A stretch of 64,000 nt of DNA from Ureibacillus acetophenoni (GCF_900220965.1 NZ_OBQC01000013.1:1-64000); one strand, 5' to 3'. Counted from the stretch's first letter, positions 18,183 to 27,300 are shown. A program made the numbers and translations. The notes: generated by a model not told the origin, from the letters alone.

Positions 18183-19508
18183 ATGAAAAAAGAATTAACA
18201 AAAGCAGATAACTGGCTTGGCGGTTTACAATGGTTAATGTTTATTTTTATCAACACTGTTGTCGTACCAATTACTGTTGGAGCTGCATATGACTTAACCG
18301 CAGAACAAATTGTAAGTACGATGCAATTTTCATTTATCATCGGTGGAATTGGATGTCTATTACAAGCGATTATCGGTCATAGAAGACCAATTATGGATGG
18401 ACCTTCCGGATTATGGTGGGGTGTAATATTAGCACTTTCATCAATGTCGGCTGCACAAGGAATTCCTTTATCTGAAGTTGGAGGAAGTATTGCTGTTGGT
18501 GTAATCATTGCTGGTATTTTAACAATCCTAATCGGTATTACAGGTTTTGGCTATGTTTTAGAAAAGTTATTTAACCCGAGTGTAATGGGTACTTTCATGT
18601 TACTATTCGGTGTATCACTTTGTATCAGTTTCTTTGAAGGTATGTTTATATCAGCTGAAGGCACAATTGATATAGGAATGGGACTTTTATCTATTGTTAT
18701 TGTTTTATTGGTGCTAATTTTATCTGTTAAAGGTTCGAAAAAAATAGCACAATATTCAATGTTAATAGGTATAATTATCGGCTGGCCTTTATTTGCCATA
18801 CTTTTAGGTTCTAGCAGTCAACTAGGTGGTGATGTCCCCCTTACTCTTGAATTATTTTTATTCCCTCTCGGTGAACCAGCATGGAATATGGGGATTATTA
18901 TCACGGTAGTGGTCACTGGGATTTTAAACCTTTCTAAACAATATGGTTCAATTAAAGGTACAGATATTATGTATCCCGATCAGCCATCAACAAGTAAAGA
19001 CTATCGTAACTCATTTGTGATTACTGGTATTCAAAGTCTCTTATCTGGTGTATTAGGTTTAGTACCATATTCACCATTTGTATCATCTATCGGTTTCATC
19101 CAACAAACTAAAATATATGAAAGAATGCCATTTATCTTCGGTTCTGTTATGTTCTTTATCATGGGGATTATCCCTCCAGTAGGTTATTTCTTCACACTAC
19201 TTCCATTAAGTATCGGTAGTGCTGTTTTATTCGTATCGTACGTAACACTGTTTGGCTCTGCACTTGAGTGGTATGAAAAGGTATCATTTAACTCTACAAA
19301 CGTTTATCGTGCAGCAATTCCATTGTTTATCGGTTTAGTATTGTTTGCGATACCAGGTTCTGCATGGTCAACTTTACCCCAGTTTGCTCAACCTTTACTA
19401 TCAAGCGGACTATTGATGGGTACGATTATAGCTATTATCGTTGAAAATACAATGAATTGGGACAAGATTGGAATAGAAGATAGTGCAAATGTTCAAAAGA
19501 ATGTATAA
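18183..19508 (+). CDS. Second NCS2 purine permease (YbbY-like)
   Basis: A 441-residue paralogue of the NCS2 permease at 12950-14263, with the same blocks: GGLQWLMFIFINTVVVPITVGAA, shortened here to its GLQWLMFIF core, GHRRPIMDGPSGLWWG and PYSPFVSSIGFIQQT. About 12-14 membrane segments are visible. It should transport a purine base or urate. The ribosome site before the ATG is weak (AAGTGGAA). It is divergent from the allantoin permease and convergent with ridA. Having two YbbY-like permeases suggests different purine substrates. Confidence 0.85.
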   Translation: MKKELTKADNWLGGLQWLMFIFINTVVVPITVGAAYDLTAEQIVSTMQFSFIIGGIGCLLQAIIGHRRPIMDGPSGLWWGVILALSSMSAAQGIPLSEVGGSIAVGVIIAGILTILIGITGFGYVLEKLFNPSVMGTFMLLFGVSLCISFFEGMFISAEGTIDIGMGLLSIVIVLLVLILSVKGSKKIAQYSMLIGIIIGWPLFAILLGSSSQLGGDVPLTLELFLFPLGEPAWNMGIIITVVVTGILNLSKQYGSIKGTDIMYPDQPSTSKDYRNSFVITGIQSLLSGVLGLVPYSPFVSSIGFIQQTKIYERMPFIFGSVMFFIMGIIPPVGYFFTLLPLSIGSAVLFVSYVTLFGSALEWYEKVSFNSTNVYRAAIPLFIGLVLFAIPGSAWSTLPQFAQPLLSSGLLMGTIIAIIVENTMNWDKIGIEDSANVQKNV

Positions 19509-19519
19509 TGCTTGAAAAA

Positions 19520-19565
19520 ACGCAACTGTATGACAATGTTTATATAGTTGCGTATTTGAGTTTTT
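19520..19565 (+). terminator. Probable terminator after the second NCS2 permease
   Basis: ACGCAACT and AGTTGCGT form an 8-bp stem, extended by TAT/ATA pairing. The T-run (GTTTTT) comes only after an 8-base spacer, so efficiency may be low. Confidence 0.5.
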
Positions 19566-19572
19566 ACTATAT

Positions 19573-19617
19573 AAAAAACGCTATTAAAAAGTCGTCTAAT
19601 AACAACTCTTTAATAGC
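19573..19617 (-). terminator. Terminator after ridA
   Basis: On the minus strand GCTATTAAA and TTTAATAGC close a hairpin that is followed by GTTTTTT. It lies about 40 bases past the ridA stop and ends the dehydrogenase/allB/pucR2/ridA run. Confidence 0.8.
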
Positions 19618-19658
19618 CATTTTAACCTATATATTACTAATTACTGCTTTATTTACTT

Positions 19659-20042
19659 TTATGCTGTTCTTTTAGCAACTAATTCAATTTCAACTTCTGC
19701 CCCTAATGGCAATGCTAACACAGCTACACACGTTCTAGCTGGATATGGATCGTTGAAGAACGTTTTATATACTTCATTCATCGCATTAAAGTTATTCATA
19801 TCAGTTAAATATACATTTACTTTAACTACATCATCTAATGTTAAATTAGCTGTTTCAAGTACTTCAATTAAATTTGTAAAGCAACGCTTTGTTTGTTCAG
19901 CAATATCTCCTTTTAAATCTTCAACATTCTCTGAGTTCATTGCCGTTTGTCCAGAAAGATATACAAATGGATCTGCATCAACTGCATGAGAATATGGGCC
20001 AGATGCTGTTACACTTTTACCTTTATACGTTTTTCTAACCAT
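19659..20042 (-). CDS. RidA-family enamine/imine deaminase
   Basis: A 127-residue YjgF/YER057c/UK114 protein. The family signature PARTCVAVLALPLGAEVEIELVA shortens here to its PARTCV and EVEIELVA ends, which carry the catalytic arginine and the conserved glutamate. RidA proteins hydrolyse reactive 2-aminoacrylate-type enamines. RidA-like members in purine clusters may also act on unstable pathway intermediates. The ATG ending at 20042 is preferred over the in-frame GTG nine bases earlier because AGGAG spacing fits. It follows the pucR-like gene by 20 bases. Confidence 0.88.
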   Translation of the reverse strand: MVRKTYKGKSVTASGPYSHAVDADPFVYLSGQTAMNSENVEDLKGDIAEQTKRCFTNLIEVLETANLTLDDVVKVNVYLTDMNNFNAMNEVYKTFFNDPYPARTCVAVLALPLGAEVEIELVAKRTA

Positions 20043-20062
20043 TAATAACACTCCTATAAAAG

Positions 20063-21727
20063 TTAATATTTATTGATTTTCTCACGTTCAAGTAGTTCGA
20101 TTATTTTTAACCCAATTTGAACTAATAACATTTCTTCTGCATCCTCAAAATTCATGCCGGTAATTTCTTTAATCCGTTCAATACGGTAAACAGCTGTTTT
20201 ATGATGGATAAACAGTAGTTGAGATGCCTTTGTTGCATTTTGATTGCACTGTAAAAATACTTTTAATGTAGTAAGCAAATCTGATTTATTTGCTTGTTGA
20301 TATTCTAATAACGTCTGTAAGGATGGTGGAATAAAGGACTTTAAATCTTCACTATTAGTGAACTGACCTAGCATTCTAAAGACACCTAATTCAGAATATG
20401 ATGTAATGGATTCTTTCCCATTTAAAACTTCACCGTATTCTAAGGCATCTCGCGCCTTAATATAACTGTCTGAAATATTGTTAACATCTTCTGCTAAGGT
20501 CCCTATCCCAACTTGAATCATTATTTCGTTGTCTTGTTTTTTCACCCAATCAATGATTGATGTAACTCGATCTTTAATCTTATTTAACCATTGTTCGCTC
20601 TCTACATTAACTCTCCACAGGACTACTTTTAACCCGCTTTTATTCCCAGTAATTGCATTAGGTAAATAGCGATGTATACTCTCATCTAGTAACGTTTCTT
20701 CATTACCATTTGAAATTCTACGTTTAGTTTTTTTCGTTAAATTTTGGTCTTTATTTTTTCTAATTTTAAATAATACAACTGCAAAGGCCCCTTCTATATC
20801 CCACCCAATTAAATTGGCATCGTGATAAAGTAAATTCGTAGGTAACTTCCCTTCAATCAGTTGTTCTAGTAAATCATTTTTAAACCGTTTGTCTACCTCA
20901 GCAATTGCGAATTTTTTAACTAATTCGAGGGATAGCGAAGTAGCGGCATTTTCAACAGCTATAAAGTCAAGTTCATGTAATGGTTTATTCATTTCTCCGA
21001 TTAATAAATAAGTTTTTATATGATTAATCGTTTCAATTTGGACAACTATTTGGTGTCCAATTTTTTCTTTTTCTTCATAATACTTAACAACTTGACGATA
21101 ATGTGGAAATTTCATTAATTCACTTTTGTCTACATGAAAATTCTTTTCAACAATCTCGAAATTCGTTAAATGAGGAGAGGTTGTTGCTAAACATAAAAAA
21201 TTTCGGTCAAATAAAGCAACTGGATTGCCAATTAAATTCTCTAATGTTTTTATAATTTTCTCTTCACTTTCATTTGCCAAAGATAATGCTGTAAATTGAT
21301 CATGTATTTCTTTATAATACTGAAGTCTTTTTACTTGAATATCTAATATCTCTTCCATTACTGGATACATAATATCTACGTAAGGAACTTCTTTTGGAAT
21401 TTGTATGATTGGTAACTTACATTTTTCTGCTTCATCTATAATAGACTGGGGAATTTCCTTTACAAAACGATGCGTTTTAATAATTAGAGCACTAATGTCC
21501 TTATCAGCTAATTTAGCTATAAACTCCCGCTGTTCTTTTTCATTAAATGAAAGAATAGGGTAAAGACTCGTTAGGATCAGTTCTCCACCATTTAGCCAAT
21601 CTGTTATATCTGGCGCTTCCATAATTGTTGAACCTTTAACAATTTTATGTAAATATTGTTTTCCACTTAGAACGATTGCATTTTTGAGAGATGATAATGA
21701 TAACAAATCCTTAACAGAAAACTCCAA
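20063..21727 (-). CDS. Second PucR-family transcriptional regulator
   Basis: A 554-residue PucR-type regulator: N-terminal PucR domain (about residues 1-125, GGELILTSLYP), middle CdaR-like region, and C-terminal HTH (ATKASQLLFIHHKTAVYRI). It is a distant paralogue of the regulator at 14470-16128. The start is TTG, supported by GGAGG eight bases upstream; no in-frame ATG is near. It lies downstream of the two allantoinase genes and 20 bases ahead of ridA, so it may regulate its own operon. Confidence 0.87.
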   Translation of the reverse strand: MEFSVKDLLSLSSLKNAIVLSGKQYLHKIVKGSTIMEAPDITDWLNGGELILTSLYPILSFNEKEQREFIAKLADKDISALIIKTHRFVKEIPQSIIDEAEKCKLPIIQIPKEVPYVDIMYPVMEEILDIQVKRLQYYKEIHDQFTALSLANESEEKIIKTLENLIGNPVALFDRNFLCLATTSPHLTNFEIVEKNFHVDKSELMKFPHYRQVVKYYEEKEKIGHQIVVQIETINHIKTYLLIGEMNKPLHELDFIAVENAATSLSLELVKKFAIAEVDKRFKNDLLEQLIEGKLPTNLLYHDANLIGWDIEGAFAVVLFKIRKNKDQNLTKKTKRRISNGNEETLLDESIHRYLPNAITGNKSGLKVVLWRVNVESEQWLNKIKDRVTSIIDWVKKQDNEIMIQVGIGTLAEDVNNISDSYIKARDALEYGEVLNGKESITSYSELGVFRMLGQFTNSEDLKSFIPPSLQTLLEYQQANKSDLLTTLKVFLQCNQNATKASQLLFIHHKTAVYRIERIKEITGMNFEDAEEMLLVQIGLKIIELLEREKINKY

Positions 21728-21754
21728 TAACCATCCTCCTTCCCTATTGAAGAA

Positions 21755-21783
21755 AAGGGCAGAGAAAAATTACCTCAGCCCTT
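21755..21783 (-). terminator. Possible weak terminator between the PucH-type allantoinase and the second pucR
   Basis: AAGGGC-GAG and CTC-GCCCTT form a stem with one T-T mismatch, followed by TTC on the minus strand. The T-run is poor, so it may only attenuate read-through into the regulator. Confidence 0.4.
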
Positions 21784-21815
21784 CGTCTTCTTTTACTACC
21801 TTGTCATGTAGCGAC

Positions 21816-23144
21816 TTATTTTACATTTGGAAAAGCGCCGTTTTCGAATACAACTTCACCATTTACAATTGTAGTTTTAACTTTCCCATTAAACGTCATT
21901 CCTACATATGGTGAATGTTGATGACGATAGAATAAGTCATCATTTTCTAATGTAAAGCTTTCATTTAAGTTCACAATTGCGATATCTGCATCGAAACCTG
22001 CAGCGATATTACCTTTTTTCGCTAAACCAAATACTTTTGCTGGATTTGTTGCCATTAATGTAACGATTTTCTCTAAAGGAAGGTTGCGTTTAAAATGTCC
22101 CTCTGTTAGTAGTACATTCAAAGTAGATTGTGCACCTGAAATACCGCCCCAACCTTCAAAGTAATTATCTGTAACAGTTTTCATTGAAGTTGGCGCTGGT
22201 GAATGGTCAGATGCAATCATATCTACCTCACCATTTAGTACTGCTGTCCATAAATCATCCACTTCGTCTTGATCACGTAGTGGTGGAGCACATTTCGCTA
22301 AGCCACCTTTTTCTTCTAAATCTTTTACTGTTAGAGATAAATAGTGGGCACATGTTTCAACAGTAATATCTACACCTTTTTGTTTTGCTTCATTGATTAC
22401 ATCAACGACTTTTTTACTACTTGCATGAACAACATGGACTTTACAGCCTGTTGCTTCAGCATAAGAAATAAGTCTTCGAACGGCTTCAATTTCAGAAATA
22501 ATCGGTCGAGATTCAACAAAGTCACGTGCTGATGTTTTGCCTGCTTTAATCTTTTCTGTTGCAAGTTGGTCGCACATAACTGTACTTTCTGCGTGTACAG
22601 CAAGTCTAGATCCAATTGCCGCAATTTCTTTCATCCCTTTATATAGGGTTTCATCGTCTGCACGATTGAAATCATCAATACCACTTGGAGACATAAATGC
22701 TTTAAATCCGATTACTCCATTTTCATGAAGTTCTTTTAATTTATCAATATTTTCTGGTACTAGTCCACCCCAGAAGTTAGGGTTTACAACTGATTTTTCA
22801 GCAGAAAGTTTTCTCTTAATATCTAAGTTTTCTTTATCAATCGTTGGAGGTGTACTGTTTAATGGCATATCAAAATATGAAGTGACACCACCAGCAGCTA
22901 AACTCTTACTCCCAGTTTCAATCCCTTCCCATTCTGTTCTTCCAGGTTCGTTAAAATGTACATGCGTATCAATTAACCCAGGGAAAACATGAAGACCTTC
23001 TGCATTAATTTCTTTTGTTGCTTGTCCATTAATTTCTGAAGCTACTTCAACGATTTTGCCATCCTTAATGGCAATATCACCTTTTGAAACAGATTCTGAA
23101 GTTACAATTTGACCATTTCTAATTATTAAGTCGTAGTTTGTCAT
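21816..23144 (-). CDS. Allantoinase, PucH-type
   Basis: A 442-residue amidohydrolase superfamily enzyme that opens the allantoin hydantoin ring to give allantoate. All binuclear-metal ligands are visible: DTHVHFNEPG, the carboxylated lysine in IGFKAFMSP, VHAES, VHVVHASS and ASDHSPAP. In detail it resembles B. subtilis PucH more than E. coli AllB. It lies 40 bases downstream of the E. coli-type allantoinase and shares its transcript. Functional overlap, or use of another cyclic ureide, is possible. Confidence 0.9.
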   Translation of the reverse strand: MTNYDLIIRNGQIVTSESVSKGDIAIKDGKIVEVASEINGQATKEINAEGLHVFPGLIDTHVHFNEPGRTEWEGIETGSKSLAAGGVTSYFDMPLNSTPPTIDKENLDIKRKLSAEKSVVNPNFWGGLVPENIDKLKELHENGVIGFKAFMSPSGIDDFNRADDETLYKGMKEIAAIGSRLAVHAESTVMCDQLATEKIKAGKTSARDFVESRPIISEIEAVRRLISYAEATGCKVHVVHASSKKVVDVINEAKQKGVDITVETCAHYLSLTVKDLEEKGGLAKCAPPLRDQDEVDDLWTAVLNGEVDMIASDHSPAPTSMKTVTDNYFEGWGGISGAQSTLNVLLTEGHFKRNLPLEKIVTLMATNPAKVFGLAKKGNIAAGFDADIAIVNLNESFTLENDDLFYRHQHSPYVGMTFNGKVKTTIVNGEVVFENGAFPNVK

Positions 23145-23184
23145 ATATATGATCTCCCTTTACTACAAAATTCAAAAAGCTACC

Positions 23185-24543
23185 TTATTTAGATGCACTT
23201 AGTAGTTTACCGATTGGTTCGCCAACAATACCTTGTTCTAAATCAAAAACAACATGACCACGAACGATCGTTTTTGTTACGCGACAATCAATTTTACGTC
23301 CTTCATAAGCAGAGTGTTTATTTTTATAATATAAATCTTCTCTTTTTACAACATAAGATTGATTTGGGTCTACTAAAATAATATCTGCATCTTTTGTAAC
23401 TGCAATTTCACCTTTGTTTGGTAAATTGAATCTTTGTGAAGGGTTATAAGAAATTAAATCAACGAATTTTTCAACTGCTAAACCACGTTGTTTAACAGCT
23501 AAATCAAACATTAAATCAACGTTGTTTTGAACTCCGCTAATGCCGCCCCATGCTTCAAAGATATTCCCTTGTTTTAAATCTTCAGTACATGGTGAATGGT
23601 CAGAAGTTAACCAGTCGATATTTCCGCTAAGTAATTCTTCCCATAGTTTTTCTTGGTCTTTTGCTCTACGTAATGGTGGTTGACATTTTGCTCTCGGACC
23701 AATCTCAGGTAGCATTTCAGCATTCATAGCAAAATAATGTGGACATGACTCAACTGTTACGTCAACACCTTCAGCTTTTGCATTTTGAATCACTTGAATT
23801 GCTTCAGATGTACTGATGTGTACTAAATGTAATTTACAACCTGTTTCTTTAGCAAATAAAATTGCACGTTGAACAGCTTCAACTTCTGTGAATGTAGGAC
23901 GAGAATCTACATAGTCTTCTGCTGATGTACGACCTTCTTTAATCATTTCTTCAGTAAGTTTTTTTGTTACATTTGGGTTTTCAGCGTGAATACATAAAAT
24001 ACCGCCTAAATCAGCAATCTTTTGCATCCCTTTGTACATCGTATAATCGTCCACGTGAGTAAAATCTCCTGGTACATCACTCGTAATGTCTGAAAGGAAA
24101 CATTTAAATGCTAAAACACCCGCATTTGCTAATTCTTCAAGTTTATCTAGATTTTCAGGTACTAGTCCGCCGTAAAATCCATAGTCAACATAGTTTTGGT
24201 TAACTGCTGCTTCAAGTTTAAGATCTAGAGCTTCTTTGTTAATTGTTGCAGGAAGTGCATTTAGTGGCATTTCAACATAACTTGTTGTACCACCAGCTGC
24301 CATTGCTTTTGAGCCAGTTTCAAATCCTTCCCAATGAGTACGACCTGGTTCACTAATATGAACATGCGTGTCCACCATACCAGGCATTACATATTGTCCA
24401 GTTGCATCAATTACTTCTTTTGCATCGTCTGTAATAACTTCTGCGATACAATAAATCTTTTCATTTTTCACTCCGATATCCACTTTACGGACACCATCAC
24501 GAAATACAACGTTACCGTTTTTAATAATTAAATCATAAGTCAT
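23185..24543 (-). CDS. allB: Allantoinase AllB, E. coli type
   Basis: A 452-residue allantoinase. Metal-ligand motifs are DTHVHISEPGRTHWEG, LAFKCFLSD, CIHAEN, LHLVHIST and TSDHSPC. The C-terminal ITKTIVRGHVVFDLEQG closely mirrors E. coli AllB. It catalyses allantoin + H2O -> allantoate, feeding AllC. A TTG five codons upstream lies in the ribosome site itself, and GGAGG before the ATG ending at 24543 fixes the start. It sits between the 2-hydroxyacid dehydrogenase gene and the PucH-type paralogue. Confidence 0.92.
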   Translation of the reverse strand: MTYDLIIKNGNVVFRDGVRKVDIGVKNEKIYCIAEVITDDAKEVIDATGQYVMPGMVDTHVHISEPGRTHWEGFETGSKAMAAGGTTSYVEMPLNALPATINKEALDLKLEAAVNQNYVDYGFYGGLVPENLDKLEELANAGVLAFKCFLSDITSDVPGDFTHVDDYTMYKGMQKIADLGGILCIHAENPNVTKKLTEEMIKEGRTSAEDYVDSRPTFTEVEAVQRAILFAKETGCKLHLVHISTSEAIQVIQNAKAEGVDVTVESCPHYFAMNAEMLPEIGPRAKCQPPLRRAKDQEKLWEELLSGNIDWLTSDHSPCTEDLKQGNIFEAWGGISGVQNNVDLMFDLAVKQRGLAVEKFVDLISYNPSQRFNLPNKGEIAVTKDADIILVDPNQSYVVKREDLYYKNKHSAYEGRKIDCRVTKTIVRGHVVFDLEQGIVGEPIGKLLSASK

Positions 24544-24568
24544 TAGTTGTTCCTCCAAACTAAGTTGT

Positions 24569-25537
24569 CTATTTAATTACGCCATTTACTACATAGAGAG
24601 GTTCTTCATTATTTAATACTTTCACTATATTTTCAGCTGCCATGACTGCCATGTCATCACGAGCTTCAAATGTAGCATTTCCTATATGAGGTGTTAACAC
24701 AACATTTTTAAGTTTCTTTAACTCTTCTCCAATGTGCGGTTCGAATTCAAAAACATCTAGTGCTGCGCCTTCAATTAAACCTTCTTTTAAAGCATTTACT
24801 AAAGCTGCTTCTTCTACAATTGGTCCGCGGGCACAATTAATTAAATAAGCGGTTCTTTTCATCATTTCAAATTGTCTCGAACTAAACATGTGTTTCATGC
24901 TTGGATTATAAGAACAGTTAAGTGTAATAAAATCTGATTGTTGAAGTAATTCATCAAAAGTGACATATGTAGCATTTAATGATTTCTCAACTTCTTCGCT
25001 TTTTCGATTTGGACTATAGTATAAGATGTTCATATCAAAAGCAGCTGCTCTTTTTGCTACAGCTTGTCCGATTTGTCCAAAACCGACAATCCCAATTGTT
25101 TTGCCAGTTACTTCGCGCCCTCTAAAAAATAGAGGTGCCCATCCGTTAAACCCTACTGTACGGCACACTTCGTCACCTTCTACTATTCTTCTTGCAGCTG
25201 CTAATAAGAGCCCAATGGTTAAATCGGCTGTTGCTGCAGTTGATGCAAATGGTGTATTTGTTGTAGGTATACCTTTAGATGCAGCATATTCGAAGTCTAT
25301 ATTGTTGTAACCTGCACCGTAATTTGCAATTATTTTCAAATTCGGCGCAAGATCAATAACGTCTTTCGTTACAGCTGTAGACAGTAAGCTTAAAAGAGCA
25401 TCCTTATCTTGAATTCGTTCTTTTAATTCTTTTTCAGAAATTAGTTGTTCACCATGAAAAACTTCCACTTCATGTTTTTCGGTTAACAAGTCTAAACCTT
25501 TTTGCGGTATATCCCCTGCTACTAAAATTTTCGCCAT
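24569..25537 (-). CDS. D-2-hydroxyacid dehydrogenase (glyoxylate/hydroxypyruvate reductase-like)
   Basis: A 322-residue NAD(P)-dependent enzyme. The Rossmann motif GIVGFGQIG and the catalytic triad are visible: Arg in NCARGPIV, Glu in VFEFEP, and His in TPHIGNAT. The family interconverts 2-keto and D-2-hydroxy acids. As first gene of the allB operon it may reduce glyoxylate or a related keto acid and reoxidise the NADH made by AllD. That role is inferred from position only. GAGGGG precedes the ATG and a cre box lies about 95 bases upstream. Confidence 0.85.
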   Translation of the reverse strand: MAKILVAGDIPQKGLDLLTEKHEVEVFHGEQLISEKELKERIQDKDALLSLLSTAVTKDVIDLAPNLKIIANYGAGYNNIDFEYAASKGIPTTNTPFASTAATADLTIGLLLAAARRIVEGDEVCRTVGFNGWAPLFFRGREVTGKTIGIVGFGQIGQAVAKRAAAFDMNILYYSPNRKSEEVEKSLNATYVTFDELLQQSDFITLNCSYNPSMKHMFSSRQFEMMKRTAYLINCARGPIVEEAALVNALKEGLIEGAALDVFEFEPHIGEELKKLKNVVLTPHIGNATFEARDDMAVMAAENIVKVLNNEEPLYVVNGVIK

Positions 25538-25628
25538 TTTTAAGACCCCTCTTCAATATTTTTGATGTAAGGATCATCACCTAACAATAAGTTATTCCCT
25601 GAATCTAAACATTTTATATGTCATAGAC

Positions 25629-25643
25629 CGGAAGCGCTTTCAA
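25629..25643 (-). promoter_or_regulatory. cre box upstream of the dehydrogenase/allB operon
   Basis: On the minus strand TTGAAAGCGCTTCCG matches WTGNAANCGNWNNCW except at the last base. It overlaps a possible -35 (TTGAAA), with a TATAAA at 25613-25618, but the spacer is 19 bases, longer than ideal. The 25538-25944 gap holds no other feature except the promoter of the next plus-strand gene. Confidence 0.6.
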
Positions 25644-25944
25644 CCTATATGATAATTTTAGTAAATGGAAGTTTGTTCATGCATTTGGTTAAGTGGATAA
25701 AAGTGAAATATTTTTTTAGTCGTAAAGGATAAAAATATTATTAAATTTTTCATTTTATTTTTAGAAATTCACAAGTTTTTATATCTCTTTTGAGCAAATT
25801 CGAATGATTTATGAACGAATTTACTTTAATTCCAAAAAGAACCCACAACATAAGTGATAGTCAAAGTATTTTAGCGTTTTGGTCAATTTTTGGTTACACT
25901 ATAATGGATAAATGATTATATATTTAAAGGTGTGTTACAACAAG

Positions 25945-26802
25945 ATGAAAACAACTGTCGTATATAAAAAAGCTCAAAATTTTGAAATACAAGGGGATTT
26001 TTACCCGACTTCAATACAGTCTGCTCCTGTTATTGTTTATATACATGGAGGCGGTCTTGTTTGGGGTTCTAGAGAGGATATAAAGTCTGAACAAGTTGAT
26101 TTTTATTTAGATGCGGGATTCAATGTGTTTTCAATAGATTATCGACTTGCACCTGAAACAAAGCTCCCTGAAATAAAAACAGATATTGAAGATGCATTAA
26201 AATGGTTGAAAGAAGACGGAATAAAACAGTTTGACTATAATCCAGACAAAATAGCTGTAATTGGTGGCTCCGCTGGCGGGTACCTTGCACTTTTAACTGG
26301 AACGTTTGATGTAAAACCAAGTGCAATTATTTCTTTTTATGGATACGGTGATATTTCAGGGGAATGGGCGCATACACCAAGTCTTCATTATTCTAAGATG
26401 ACAGCAGTTCCAAAAGAACTTGCGGATATGCTTGTCTCTAATGAAGTGATTACAGTAGGACCAATTCAAAAAAGGTATGCGATTTATATGCATGGTAGAC
26501 AAAGTGGAGATTGGATTAGAAAAGTAACTGACATAAACAATACTGAGCTAAAATCTTATTGTCCACTATATTTAATTGAACCGACTTACCCACCTACTCT
26601 AATGTTACATGGTACGATGGATGAGGATGTGCCTTACGAACAATCTGTGCTCATGTCTGAAGCATTAACAAATGTATCTATTGAAAATCAACTAATCACT
26701 ATTCCAAACGGCAAACATGTATTTGATGAAGCTTGGGGAGATCCAGTTGTACAGGATGCATTTAATGAAGTAATAGGATTTTTAAGAAAACATCTGCAAT
26801 AG
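25945..26802 (+). CDS. Alpha/beta hydrolase (esterase-like)
   Basis: A 285-residue serine hydrolase. HGGG (oxyanion hole, in IHGGGLVWGS), the nucleophile elbow GGSAGG, a late Asp (DEDVPY) and a C-terminal His (NGKHVF) fit the hormone-sensitive-lipase/BD-FAE esterase group. A perfect TATAAT at 25900-25905 puts transcription start near the alternative ATG at 25912, so the ATG at 25945 with AAAGGTG upstream is preferred. It is divergent from the allB operon and may not belong to it. The substrate is unknown. Confidence 0.82.
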   Translation: MKTTVVYKKAQNFEIQGDFYPTSIQSAPVIVYIHGGGLVWGSREDIKSEQVDFYLDAGFNVFSIDYRLAPETKLPEIKTDIEDALKWLKEDGIKQFDYNPDKIAVIGGSAGGYLALLTGTFDVKPSAIISFYGYGDISGEWAHTPSLHYSKMTAVPKELADMLVSNEVITVGPIQKRYAIYMHGRQSGDWIRKVTDINNTELKSYCPLYLIEPTYPPTLMLHGTMDEDVPYEQSVLMSEALTNVSIENQLITIPNGKHVFDEAWGDPVVQDAFNEVIGFLRKHLQ

Positions 26803-26833
26803 ATGTGTGGCTGAATCTTTTAGGTAACGAAAT

Positions 26834-27300
26834 ACGAGACATTTTCTGGTGATTTACCGAGAGTTGTCTCGTAATGTTGCTATTTAGACAGGTTTTCGGA
26901 ATTTGAATGTATGTTGGCTAAATAACGCTGTTTATTAGACACTTTCATGAAAAATTACTGAAAGTTGGCTAGATAACCTAGTATTCTCGACACTTATTCT
27001 TAAATACAATAAAAAATGTCTAGATAAGGCTGTTTATTAGACATTTTTTAGTAGAAACAACGAAAGTTGGCAAAATACTGTTGTTTATTTGACAATTATC
27101 CGGAAAATCATTAAAAGTTGGCAAAATTAGACCTTTTATTAGACACTTTTTCGGAAATTCACTGATATTTGTCCTGTAAAATTCAAATACGAGACACTTT
27201 AACTGAAAATCACCGATTTCTGTCTCGTAAAAGCAGTTTACGAGACACTTTTACAATGAAGCACTGATTCCTGTCTCGAAGGATTTGATTTTCTTGACAC
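26834..27300. repeat. Degenerate tandem array, 51-bp period, about 10 units
   Basis: The anchor nnnnGACAnTTT recurs at 26834, 26883, 26934, 26985, 27036, 27087, 27138, 27189, 27240 and 27292. Seven of the nine steps are exactly 51 bases; the first is 49 and the last 52. Late units carry TGTCTCGTAAA and TTACGAGACA, which are inverted repeats able to form hairpins. Middle units drift to TTGGCTAGATAA and ATTAGACA. No coding frame runs through it. It fills the 554-base gap between the hydrolase and the next gene. Confidence 0.85.

Noticed and set aside
26834-27300. Possible CRISPR array
   Set aside because: Units are contiguous and degenerate, with no alternation of constant repeats and unique spacers, and no cas genes lie nearby. 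The same applies to the arrays at 36.7, 51.6 and 58.8 kb.
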